Shown piece after piece: positions 22,190 to 30,246 of a stretch of DNA of 58,244 bases (position 1 is its first letter; each line of letters starts with the position of its first letter). This DNA comes from an uncultured Treponema sp. (lineage in GTDB: Bacteria; Spirochaetota; Spirochaetia; Treponematales; Treponemataceae), in the NCBI GenBank assembly GCA_905372235.1, contig CAJPOF010000008.1, positions 1 through 58,244 on the forward strand. Direction: 5' to 3'. The translations under genes were made by a program, and so were the position numbers. The notes under the pieces were generated by a model that saw nothing but the letters and a program-made list of their open reading frames with translations, was not told the origin of the DNA and searched no databases.

Positions 22190-22848
22190 ACGATTTAAAA
22201 GGCATAAAAGCGATAATCTTTGACATGGATGGCGTTCTTTTGGACACGGAATCCATATCGGACACAACATGGATTCTTACGGCAAAAGAATTCAAAATCG
22301 ACATCACAAAAAATATTATGGACGAATGCAGAGGGCAGAACAGGAACGACACGATAACCGCATTGAAAAAAAATTACGGAGAAGATTTCGATGCGTTTTC
22401 GTTCCTAAAAAGAACCTCCGATTTTTTCAGCGAAATAGAAAAAACTAAGGGAATAAAGACGATGTTCTACGCAAAAGAGGCTCTTGAACTCCTTAAAGAC
22501 TCCTACAGGATTTCGCTTGCCTCGTCCACACGGATGGAAAAAGTGTCACGCCAACTTGAAAATGCAGGTCTATTAAAATATTTCGAGACAATCTCCACGG
22601 GCGACATGGTAGAACACTCAAAACCCGCTCCCGACATATATCTTATGGCGGCAAAAAGCCTGAACCTGAAGAGCGAAGATTGCCTTTCCGTGGAAGACAG
22701 CCCGAACGGAATAAAAAGCGCCGTCAGGGCGGGAATGAGAACCGCAATGATTCCGGACAGGATTCAGCCTGACGAGGAACTTAGAAAAACTGTGGATTTT
22801 ATATTTCCGAATCTAAAGGAACTTTCAGAAGCATTGAAAAAATCCTAA
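22186..22848 (+). CDS. HAD-superfamily phosphatase (beta-phosphoglucomutase-like)
   Basis: Subfamily IA HAD hydrolase: motif I IIFDMDGVLLDTES (Asp nucleophile and acid), motif II SLASSTR, motif III lysine in HSKPAPDIYLMAA, and motif IV VEDSPNGIKSAVRAGM. The 4-helix cap and 220-aa length match the beta-PGM/phosphatase group; the substrate is not predictable. Its ATG overlaps the pyrophosphatase TGA by 4 bp (ATGA), so the two are translationally coupled. Confidence 0.9.
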   Translation: MNDLKGIKAIIFDMDGVLLDTESISDTTWILTAKEFKIDITKNIMDECRGQNRNDTITALKKNYGEDFDAFSFLKRTSDFFSEIEKTKGIKTMFYAKEALELLKDSYRISLASSTRMEKVSRQLENAGLLKYFETISTGDMVEHSKPAPDIYLMAAKSLNLKSEDCLSVEDSPNGIKSAVRAGMRTAMIPDRIQPDEELRKTVDFIFPNLKELSEALKKS

Positions 22849-22860
22849 AAGTTTTGAGCC

Positions 22861-23823
22861 TCACACAAGAAGGCAGCGAACTTTATGACCGGCTTCAATT
22901 TCTGAAAATTCAGGAAGGCTCTGGCTGCATTCCGGTTTTGCGTGCGGACATCTGTACGCAAAAGGACATGAGGTTTCTTTTTGAAGCACGCTTTTTACTT
23001 CCGTAGAACCCGTTTTCAGCCTGTGTTCCGCTCCGGCAAAAAGAAGTTTTGTGTACGGATGAACGGCATCTTTGTAAAGATTTTTAGCCTCTCCTTCTTC
23101 AACCAAGACACCGCGATACATGACGCCGATTCTGTCGCAGAAATACGAGGCGATTTTCAGGTCGTGGGTTATAAAAACGTAACTTAAATTCCTTGATGCC
23201 TTCAGTTCGGAAAGAAGGTTTATTATCTGAGCCTGAATCGAAACGTCCAATGCGGAGACAACCTCGTCGCAAAGGATAAGCGACGGCTCCATTATCAAAG
23301 CCCTTGCGATGGAAATCCGCTGTCTTTGCCCGCCTGAAAATTCCATTGGACGGCGGAAAAGGTCTTTTTCTTCAAGCCCGACTTCCAAAAGAATCCGCAA
23401 CGCTTTTTCCCAAGCGTCTTTTTTCCCGTGCCATTTTTTTGAATACCTAAGTCCGCTTGTCATCACATCGAAGACGCTAAGCCTTGGATTCAACGAGCGG
23501 GCAGGATCTTGAAAAATATATTTTACCGCCTCCCTGTACGACTTCAGTTCCCTTCCCCCAAGAGATTCCACGTCCAAAGGAGAAGTTTTGTCGTCGGGAA
23601 AAAAGTTTATGCTTCCGCCCGACGCGCCGTACATCTTCACTATAAGACGCGCGGTGGTAGTCTTTCCCGAACCCGACTCGCCAAGGATTCCGTAGGTCGT
23701 TCCCCTTCCCACAGAAAAAGAAACATCGTTCACGGCATAGACCGTTTTTTTGTTCTTCCGAAAAGCGCCAGCCTCAAGGTTGAACTGCTTTGAAAGTTTT
23801 GAAACCCTTAAAATATCGCCCAT
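22861..23823 (-). CDS. oligopeptide/dipeptide ABC transporter ATP-binding protein (OppF type)
   Basis: ATPase subunit that powers peptide (or nickel/sugar) uptake. Walker A GILGESGSGKTT, Q-loop YIFQDPARSLNPR, signature FSGGQRQRISIARAL, Walker B LILCDEVVSALD and H-loop FITHDLKIA. The C-terminal oligo_HPY extension (HPYTKLLFAG, then CPFAYRCPHAKPEC with the cysteine cluster) is typical of OppD/OppF. Length 320 aa is normal. It follows azlCD on the same strand with an 18-bp gap, but no permease, binding-protein or OppD partner is in the window, so it is an orphan subunit here. Confidence 0.92.
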   Translation of the reverse strand: MGDILRVSKLSKQFNLEAGAFRKNKKTVYAVNDVSFSVGRGTTYGILGESGSGKTTTARLIVKMYGASGGSINFFPDDKTSPLDVESLGGRELKSYREAVKYIFQDPARSLNPRLSVFDVMTSGLRYSKKWHGKKDAWEKALRILLEVGLEEKDLFRRPMEFSGGQRQRISIARALIMEPSLILCDEVVSALDVSIQAQIINLLSELKASRNLSYVFITHDLKIASYFCDRIGVMYRGVLVEEGEAKNLYKDAVHPYTKLLFAGAEHRLKTGSTEVKSVLQKETSCPFAYRCPHAKPECSQSLPEFSEIEAGHKVRCLLV

Positions 23824-23841
23824 CAGAATCCTTCAAGAAAA

Positions 23842-24162
23842 CTAAAATCCGCCCTTCACAAGAAAAAGTTCCGCAACAAAAACCACAAGACAACTTGCGC
23901 ATGCGACGGAAAAAAGTCCCGCACCCAGCCATGAAATTATAACACCTATCAGCAAAGCCACAATGCCCGACCACACCGATTGCGTACATTCGATTATCGA
24001 AGGGAAAGTCATCAGCGAAAGCGTAACATAGGGGACGTAATAAAGGAACGAGCGGATGAAAACGTTTTTTATTGGGCGGCGTATCAGGGTCAACGGAAGC
24101 ACACGGATAAGATACGAGACAAAAAACGCCGTGAAAATCGAAAGGTATGCGTAAAGATTCAT
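23842..24162 (-). CDS. azlD: AzlD-family branched-chain amino-acid exporter subunit
   Basis: A 106-aa membrane protein with four hydrophobic segments and the family start YLSIFTAFFVSYLIRVLPL, then FLYYVPYVTLSLMTFPSI. AzlCD complexes export branched-chain amino acids. The ATG at 24162 overlaps the azlC TGA by 4 bp (ATGA), which fixes the start although the frame is open much further upstream. Confidence 0.88.
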   Translation of the reverse strand: MNLYAYLSIFTAFFVSYLIRVLPLTLIRRPIKNVFIRSFLYYVPYVTLSLMTFPSIIECTQSVWSGIVALLIGVIISWLGAGLFSVACASCLVVFVAELFLVKGGF

Positions 24163-24875
24163 GTTTTTTTTCCATCCTTCAGAGGCTTTAAAAGCGCCAA
24201 AACGGAAGATATTAAAACAGTAAGAATTATAGTTCTTGTTCCGCCCGAAAGTTCTTTTACAAACGGAAGAATTCCCGAAAGGAAACTTGACGCAAAACTT
24301 ACAGCCACGGCGGAAAGAATCACAAAATCCTTTTTTGCAGGCGGAACTATTATCGCAATGAACATTCCGTAGAGCGCAACGGAAAGCGCGCTTACAGCTC
24401 GCTCCGGAAGGATGTTCCCTGCGATGATTCCAAGCGAAGTCCCTATGCTCCACAAAGGAACCGCAACAAAAATCGCTCCGTAATTGTATGACGGCTCGAT
24501 TTTTCCTCCTCGTGCAACGGTTATTCCGAAAATCTCGTCGGTAACTCCAAACCCCACAAGGAATCTGTGATAAAACGGAGTTTCCGGGCTGAAAAGCTGC
24601 GACATCGAACAGCTCATAAGTATGTAGCGGGCGTTCACGACAAGAGTAATCAAGGCAATCTCAATGTACGAAGCGCCTTGTTTTATCGACGTAAAAAGCG
24701 CATATTCACCTGCGGACGCGACGTTCAAAAAACTTGCGACAAAGCCCTGAATCGGCGAAAGAGAAGCGGTTTTTGCGACTATTCCGATTGAAAAAGCCAC
24801 CGCAAAATAGCCAAGTCCGATTGGAATCCCATCCTTTACGCCCTCAAAAAACGTCTTTTTTTTCATGGACTTCAT
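24159..24875 (-). CDS. azlC: AzlC-family branched-chain amino-acid exporter subunit
   Basis: The large subunit of the AzlCD exporter. About six to seven membrane segments; motifs FFEGVKDGIPIGLGYFAVAFSIG-like start, FVASFLNVASAGEYAL, LVVNARYILMSCSMSQ and GFGVTDEIFGI are characteristic. ATG at 24875 (238 aa) is chosen over the longer frame from 24938; ATG at 24866 is also possible. First gene of azlC-azlD-oppF-like; divergent from the chemotaxis receptor gene. Confidence 0.9.
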   Translation of the reverse strand: MKSMKKKTFFEGVKDGIPIGLGYFAVAFSIGIVAKTASLSPIQGFVASFLNVASAGEYALFTSIKQGASYIEIALITLVVNARYILMSCSMSQLFSPETPFYHRFLVGFGVTDEIFGITVARGGKIEPSYNYGAIFVAVPLWSIGTSLGIIAGNILPERAVSALSVALYGMFIAIIVPPAKKDFVILSAVAVSFASSFLSGILPFVKELSGGTRTIILTVLISSVLALLKPLKDGKKT

Positions 24876-24997
24876 AATAAAAAAAACAGACCCCTTAGGC
24901 AAGCACGGTCTTTTATCGATTATAAAAATCCGCCGCATTAAAGAGAAATATACATTCTAAATCCGCAAAATAAATTGATGTCCTAAAACTTTATTAT

Positions 24998-25005
24998 GCC
25001 GATAA
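24998..25005 (+). promoter_or_regulatory. sigma-28-type -10 element (GCCGATAA)
   Basis: GCCGATAA is a perfect flagellar/chemotaxis sigma-28 -10 box, 22 bp before the MCP ATG. TAAA occurs 10 nt upstream (shorter than the usual 15) and again 23 nt upstream, so the -35 is unclear. The ribosome site TAGGAG follows at about 25013-25018. Confidence 0.6.
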
Positions 25006-25027
25006 TTATATAATAGGAGATTTCCAA

Positions 25028-27247
25028 ATGGACACATCAAACAGCGAAATCAAAGGCACTCGGCATGGTTTGGGCTTCAAACTGACCATAATCATTTCTT
25101 CCATATTGCTTTTAGTCTTTTCCGGGATAGCGGCATACGATGCAGTTTTTGATTATTCGAATACGATTGAAGAAAACTACACCGACATGACTATGCAGAA
25201 CCAACTTATGGCAGAAAATATTTCCGAATATTTTTCAAATGCATACCAGACCTACCGCGACTGGGATGGAGTAGTTCAGGAAGAGCTTAAAAAACCGCTT
25301 TCGGAGAGAAGCCGTGAACATCTGAAAGCGTATATACAAATTTTTTTGGAAAGAAATCCGATGCTTGCCAGCATGGGACTCATTTTTGAAGCGAATGCGT
25401 TCGACGCAAAGGACGCCTTGTTTGCGAATGACGGATTTTACGGACCCGACGGACGATTCACCCTTTACACGCAAAAAAACAATTCAGGCATAACAATCCG
25501 AATGATGGACGAACTGTACGACAATCATGAAGACGCATGGTATACAGAACCGATGAAGCACAAAAAACTTGTTGTCATTCCGCCGTTTACGCTCGACAAA
25601 AAAATCCTTGTAACACTTGCTGCCCCCATATTCTTTGAAGGAAAAATCGTCGGCGTGTACTGCACGAACCTTGACGTTACGACGATTCAGCAGAATACCG
25701 AAAAGATTGAAGGAACTTCAAAAGAAAACTTCAAGTTTTTGTGCGCAGCCGACGGCACAGTCGTAGCAAACGGAGCGGATTCCACCCGCGTGCTTAAAAA
25801 TAGGTTTGACGATAGTCCCGAACTAAAACCCATATTTGCAAAAATTCAAACAGGCGAGATTGCCCGTCATATTTTTCATTCACATACTTCCGGAGTAAAA
25901 TCACAGTTCATTTTCGTTCCGGTAACGCTCAAAGGAATCGATGAAAAATGGGTTTTAACGTCCGTAACGACACTTTCAAAAATCACCGCAGCAGCATGGA
26001 AAGAATTCGGAATAACAGTCGCCCAATATACGGTTATACTTCTTTCAATTATCATCGTGCTGAACACGCTTATAAAAATAATCGTAAGCCGACCGCTTAG
26101 AGCGGTAAGCGGAATGCTAAAAGACATTGCGGAAGGGGACGGAGATTTGACAGCCCGACTTCCTGTAAAGGGAAACGACGAACTTACAGAACTTTCGATA
26201 TATTTTAACGAAACGTTCGATAAAATCGCCGCCAGCGTTCGCACCGTCGGCAAAAACACGAATCTCATGCGCGAAATCGGGGACGAACTGAACGCAAGCA
26301 CGATAGAGACGGCAAGTTCCATCCGCCAAATCAGTTCCCACATCGAGGAAGTCAAAACGCAAATGACAACGCACGCTTCAAGCGTTGTCGCCGTCGGCTC
26401 TTCGCTTCAGGTGATGATGAAGACAATCGAAGACCTTGATGAGCATATAAAAACGCAGACCGAAACCATCGATTTGTCTACCGAAGAAATCAGCCACATG
26501 GTCATGAACGTAAAGGCGGTCGCCGAAGTTATCGAAAACAATTTGAATGCGCTTGAAGAACTCAACAAAGCGACCGATTTGGGAAAAAATGTCATCAACG
26601 AGACGGTGAACTTGAGTAAAGCGGTTGACGACGGCTCTGAAGTCCTTTTTGAGACGAGCGTCATCATTCAAAACATTGCGGAGCAGACAAACCTTTTGGC
26701 GATGAACGCCGCAATTGAAGCGGCTCACGCCGGGGAGACGGGAAAAGGTTTTGCCGTCGTCGCAGACGAAATCAGAAAGCTTGCAGAAGAATCGAACACG
26801 CACGGAAAGCATATAACGTCAATCCTCAAGGACTTAAAAGAAAAAATCACAAAAGTAAACGATTCTGCTGTGTCGGTCGCAGCGCAGTTCGACAACATTT
26901 TCAGTCTTGCCGAAAAAACAAAGGCGCAGGAACACCGAATCATGAGCGCAATGCAGGAGCAAAGTACAGGAAGCGGGCGTATCACGCAGGCTATGCAGAC
27001 AATCGGCGAGATGGCGCACAATGTACAGACCAATTCGCACGACATGCTCACCGGAAGTAACCTTGTCGCAGGCGAGATGGACCGGCTTGGAGAAATGTCC
27101 GACAGCATCGCAGACAGCGTTACGGAAATGGCGGCAGGCGCAATGCAGATAAACACGGCTGTCGATGAAGTGACCGAAATCGCACAAAAGAACAAGGAGA
27201 GCATCGAAAATCTTTCGCAGGAAGTCGCAAAATTTAAAGTCAATTAG
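25028..27247 (+). CDS. methyl-accepting chemotaxis protein with periplasmic dCache-like domain
   Basis: A 739-aa receptor. Transmembrane helix 1 is at about residues 15-36 (LTIIISSILLLVFSGIAAY); an extracellular sensing domain of the Cache type follows to about 325 (WYTEPMKHKKLVVIPPF, GVYCTNLDVTT). Transmembrane helix 2 (VAQYTVILLSIIIVLNTLI) leads to a HAMP domain and a long coiled-coil signalling domain with the hairpin tip AIEAAHAGETGKGFAVVADE, which contacts CheA/CheW. The ligand is unknown. It is a single gene with its own sigma-28-like promoter. Confidence 0.95.
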   Translation: MDTSNSEIKGTRHGLGFKLTIIISSILLLVFSGIAAYDAVFDYSNTIEENYTDMTMQNQLMAENISEYFSNAYQTYRDWDGVVQEELKKPLSERSREHLKAYIQIFLERNPMLASMGLIFEANAFDAKDALFANDGFYGPDGRFTLYTQKNNSGITIRMMDELYDNHEDAWYTEPMKHKKLVVIPPFTLDKKILVTLAAPIFFEGKIVGVYCTNLDVTTIQQNTEKIEGTSKENFKFLCAADGTVVANGADSTRVLKNRFDDSPELKPIFAKIQTGEIARHIFHSHTSGVKSQFIFVPVTLKGIDEKWVLTSVTTLSKITAAAWKEFGITVAQYTVILLSIIIVLNTLIKIIVSRPLRAVSGMLKDIAEGDGDLTARLPVKGNDELTELSIYFNETFDKIAASVRTVGKNTNLMREIGDELNASTIETASSIRQISSHIEEVKTQMTTHASSVVAVGSSLQVMMKTIEDLDEHIKTQTETIDLSTEEISHMVMNVKAVAEVIENNLNALEELNKATDLGKNVINETVNLSKAVDDGSEVLFETSVIIQNIAEQTNLLAMNAAIEAAHAGETGKGFAVVADEIRKLAEESNTHGKHITSILKDLKEKITKVNDSAVSVAAQFDNIFSLAEKTKAQEHRIMSAMQEQSTGSGRITQAMQTIGEMAHNVQTNSHDMLTGSNLVAGEMDRLGEMSDSIADSVTEMAAGAMQINTAVDEVTEIAQKNKESIENLSQEVAKFKVN

Positions 27248-27389
27248 ACGATATGAGCGCAAAACCGGAATATAAAAAGTTTAAAAAAAACTGGCATTGT
27301 AAAAATGATTTTCCGAAAATCGGCGTAACCGTCCTTAAAAACGGAACGGGATTTTAGTCTAGCGGAAAATGCGGCAAGGATTGTAAGGG

Positions 27390-27419
27390 CTAGAGGGCAA
27401 GGTTTTCCTTGCCCTCTAG
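27390..27419 (+). terminator. 13-bp hairpin after MCP gene
   Basis: CTAGAGGGCAAGG at 27390-27402 pairs perfectly with 27407-27419 across a TTTT loop. Location about 140 bp after the MCP stop suggests an mRNA end, though no T tract follows. Confidence 0.4.
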
Positions 27420-27481
27420 TTCCGAAGGAATGGAGCGATAGCGGAACCCTGAAAAGCCTGGTTTTTGCGGTTTTACCGCAA

Positions 27482-27497
27482 AAAGCCGCCCGGAAAA
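27482..27497 (+). repeat. 16-bp direct repeat, left copy
   Basis: AAAGCCGCCCGGAAAA here recurs exactly at 28064-28079, flanking the PNPOx-like gene with about 565 bp between copies. Confidence 0.7.
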
Positions 27498-27533
27498 ATC
27501 ATGAAAAAAACAAGAGCAAAAAAGGAGAAAGAT

Positions 27534-28010
27534 ATGCGTAGAGAAGACAGGAAAATAACAGACAATCTTCAAATTGAATCGATAATCGAGCGCGCAAAGA
27601 TTGTGCATATAGGAATGGTTGACAAAAGTCGTCCGTATGTAATTCCGATGCAATACGGTTTTGTTTTTAGCGAAGGGAGGCTTACGCTGTATTTGCACTG
27701 CGCAAAGGAAGGGCGGAAACTTGATATTCTACGGGAAAACCCAAATGTTTTCATTGAACTTGAGACCGGCATCTCCCTGATTTCAGGCGGAGACGTTCCA
27801 TGCAGATACGGCTCTGCCTACGAAAGCGTCATGGGAGACGGAAAAGCAAAAATAGTCGAGGACATAGATGAAAAAATATTCGGCTTAAAAAGCATAATGA
27901 AAACCCAAACGGGAAGAGATTTTTCAATTTCCGAAAAGATGACAAAAGCTGTAACCGTTTTGAAAATCGATGTTCCGAATGTAACAGGAAAAAGTCGCCC
28001 TAAAATCTAA
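27534..28010 (+). CDS. pyridoxamine 5'-phosphate oxidase family protein (NimA-like)
   Basis: A small flavin-binding split-barrel protein. The pattern IIERAKIVHIGMVDKSRPYV followed by MQYGFVF...LTLYLHCAKEGRKLD and NVFIELETG is the NimA/FMN-reductase-like arrangement, and the C-terminal half has the family's YGSAYESVMGDGKAKIVED. 158 aa from the ATG at 27534, which follows AAAGGAG; a longer frame from 27465 is unconserved. It may reduce nitro or quinone compounds or simply bind FMN or F420; function unproven. Flanked by exact 16-bp direct repeats. Confidence 0.85.
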   Translation: MRREDRKITDNLQIESIIERAKIVHIGMVDKSRPYVIPMQYGFVFSEGRLTLYLHCAKEGRKLDILRENPNVFIELETGISLISGGDVPCRYGSAYESVMGDGKAKIVEDIDEKIFGLKSIMKTQTGRDFSISEKMTKAVTVLKIDVPNVTGKSRPKI

Positions 28011-28063
28011 ACGGAACATGGAACACAGAATACGGCGAAAATCCGTACGTGCAAATCACTTGC

Positions 28064-28079
28064 AAAGCCGCCCGGAAAA
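28064..28079 (+). repeat. 16-bp direct repeat, right copy
   Basis: Exact match to 27482-27497. It lies between the PNPOx-like gene and the hisS stop. Confidence 0.7.
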
Positions 28080-28085
28080 GCGCAT

Positions 28086-29321
28086 TTATTTTACAATCCA
28101 GCCGGATTCATTTGATTGTGCGAATTTCGTGTAACCGCGTCCTTCGAGCATGGAAAACTGAGGTCCCATTTTTTTTGCTTTTTTTATCACGGAAACGATG
28201 TAGTTCTCCCTTAGTTTTTCCGCTTCCTTCAGGACTTCGCTGAACGGCACGGAATCGTCGTAAAGGACGGCGCATTTTTCTTTAATCGACGGAACGGCGA
28301 AGTTGTTTTCGAGCAATATCGAGCATATCCTTTCAAAACCGATTGAAAAACCTACGGCTGGAACTTCTTCGCCGATGAATTTTCCTATCATTTTGTCGTA
28401 ACGTCCGCCGCCGCCCACAGCACCTCTAAAATGCGGAGAAGAAATTTCAAAGACCATTCCCGTGTAGTAGCCTTGCCCTCTAACAAGGCTCGGAGTGAAA
28501 ACTATGTCGTACTTTCCGCCGCTTGACGCTTTCACGTTGTCCATGACGTATCTAAGATTTTCAACGATATTTTTGTCCTGCACGAACTCGGAAACGGAAT
28601 CCAGAGACATTTTTCCGCCCGAAAGAAAATTCGAAAGATTTTTCACGGATTTTTCATTGAAGTTTTTTTCCAAAAGTTCCGCTTGAACTCCGTCCACTCC
28701 AATCTTGTCAAGTTTGTCGAACGTTACAGAAACGGACTCTATGGAATCCGGCAAAAATCCCATCGAAACAAGCATTTCCCTCAAAAGCCGCCTGTCGTTC
28801 ACATTTATTGAAAAATCGTTGAATCCGATTTTTAGCATAGCCCTTGACGTAACATCGATAAGCTCAACCTCCGCATTCGGGCTTTTGTCTCCCAATATGT
28901 CTATGTCACACTGAACGAACTCCCTGAGCCGCCCTTTCTGCGGACGCTCGGCGCGGTAGACCCTGTCCGTCTGTATGACTTTGAACGGAAACTGAAGACG
29001 ATTTTTATTCGCGGCAAAAAACCTTGCAAGCGGAAGGGTAAGGTCATACCTTAAAGCCATGTCTGAAAGATTTTCCACCGAAGGGTTTTCTTTAAGGGCG
29101 GAGTCGAGTTTTTCGCCTCTCTTCAGGACATTGAAAACAAGGTTCAGGTTTTCGCCGCCTTCGGATTTTGCGATGTTTACCGAATCCTCAAGGATTGGAG
29201 TTGAAATCCGCTCAAAACCGGATTCTGTGTATGTCTCAAGAATCTTTCCCTGAATGAAGTCCCGAATTTTCTGTTCTTCGGGAAGAATGTCCCTCATTCC
29301 CTTCAATGCGTTCAATTTCAT
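28086..29321 (-). CDS. hisS: histidyl-tRNA synthetase
   Basis: Class IIa synthetase. Motif 1 region ALKGMRDILPEEQKIRD, motif 2 QTDRVYRAERPQKGRLREF, the histidine-specific motifs LVRGQGYYTGMVFE and GGGGRYDKMIG, motif 3 AVGFSIGFERI, and a short anticodon-binding domain. The tail (YTKFAQSNESGWIVK) is shorter than in many bacteria; 411 aa is at the low end of the usual range. ATG at 29321. Divergent from coaX with a 130-bp shared promoter region; its 3' end faces the PNPOx gene. Confidence 0.95.
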   Translation of the reverse strand: MKLNALKGMRDILPEEQKIRDFIQGKILETYTESGFERISTPILEDSVNIAKSEGGENLNLVFNVLKRGEKLDSALKENPSVENLSDMALRYDLTLPLARFFAANKNRLQFPFKVIQTDRVYRAERPQKGRLREFVQCDIDILGDKSPNAEVELIDVTSRAMLKIGFNDFSINVNDRRLLREMLVSMGFLPDSIESVSVTFDKLDKIGVDGVQAELLEKNFNEKSVKNLSNFLSGGKMSLDSVSEFVQDKNIVENLRYVMDNVKASSGGKYDIVFTPSLVRGQGYYTGMVFEISSPHFRGAVGGGGRYDKMIGKFIGEEVPAVGFSIGFERICSILLENNFAVPSIKEKCAVLYDDSVPFSEVLKEAEKLRENYIVSVIKKAKKMGPQFSMLEGRGYTKFAQSNESGWIVK

Positions 29322-29451
29322 TTATGTTTCCTGAAAAATGGTATGCCATATATTAGCGAAATCGGAAGTTTATCACAATCGAAAAAAAGGATAGAAAACA
29401 ATCGAAAATCCCTGCATAATATCCGGAAAACAAAGCAAAAAAGAGGAAAAA

Positions 29452-30246
29452 ATGATTCTTGCAATCGACATAGGAAACACGAACATAAAAACCGCCGTCT
29501 GCCAAAACGGAAAAATCATAAGCGAATGGCGGCTCAGCAAAGACTCAAAACGTACCGGAGACGAATATTTTTCGATATTGAATCCGCTTTTAAAGGAATC
29601 GGGAATCGAGCCCAAAGATATTTCGGACATCGTGCTAAGTTCGGTAGTTCCGGCTTTGGTAGGACCGTTTGTGAACTTGAGTAAGCGTCTTATCGAAAAA
29701 AAGCCTTTCATAATCGAGAGTGCCGTTTATAAAAAACTTCCTGTAAAAATTCCTGAAACCGCTTCCAACGAAATCGGCACGGACTTGTTGTGCGATGCCG
29801 TTGCCGCATGGAAAATGTTCGGCTCGTCCTGCATTGTAGCCGATTTTGGAACGGCGCTTTCGCTTACCGCAATTTACGGCGACGGAACTTTAGCCGGAGT
29901 AGCAATCGCTCCCGGAATCCGCACGGCATTCAACGCTCTTTTTTCGAACACGGCTCAAATTCCTGCGATTCCGCTTGACATACCGACTTCAAGCCTTGGG
30001 AAAAACACAGTGCAGGCTGTCCAATCGGGGATAGTGCTTGGCTACAGAGGACTTGTGGAAGGGCTAGTAAAACAGATGAAAAGCGATATGCAAAAAGAGC
30101 GCGGCGAAAAAGAAGAAAACATAAAGGTCATCGCAACAGGCGGACTGAACAGCATGCTTTCTCCGATTACAAGCGTGTTCGACTGCGTTGACAAAAACCT
30201 TACGATTATGGGAATGCTTGCTATCTTTGACTGGTGCGCTCGATGA
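29452..30246 (+). CDS. coaX: type III pantothenate kinase
   Basis: First step of coenzyme A synthesis: phosphorylates pantothenate. ASKHA-fold motifs are MILAIDIGNTNIKTAVC at the start (phosphate 1), SSVVPALV, GTDLLCDAVAAW, DFGTALSLTAIYGDG and ATGGLNSMLSP. Length 264 aa is normal. Ribosome site GAGGAAAA precedes the ATG. Its 3' end overlaps the convergent NeuB-like gene by 26 bp, so the two mRNAs are antisense there. Confidence 0.94.
   Translation: MILAIDIGNTNIKTAVCQNGKIISEWRLSKDSKRTGDEYFSILNPLLKESGIEPKDISDIVLSSVVPALVGPFVNLSKRLIEKKPFIIESAVYKKLPVKIPETASNEIGTDLLCDAVAAWKMFGSSCIVADFGTALSLTAIYGDGTLAGVAIAPGIRTAFNALFSNTAQIPAIPLDIPTSSLGKNTVQAVQSGIVLGYRGLVEGLVKQMKSDMQKERGEKEENIKVIATGGLNSMLSPITSVFDCVDKNLTIMGMLAIFDWCAR

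Larger units (their letters stand above)
27248..27533. other. 286-bp spacer with two perfect hairpins
   Basis: The gap between the MCP and PNPOx genes holds a 13-bp hairpin CTAGAGGGCAAGG-TTTT-complement (27390-27419) and a 9-bp hairpin TTTTTGCGG-TTTTA-CCGCAAAAA (27462-27484). The second has A-rich ends that could act as a terminator. No gene is seen. Confidence 0.65.
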
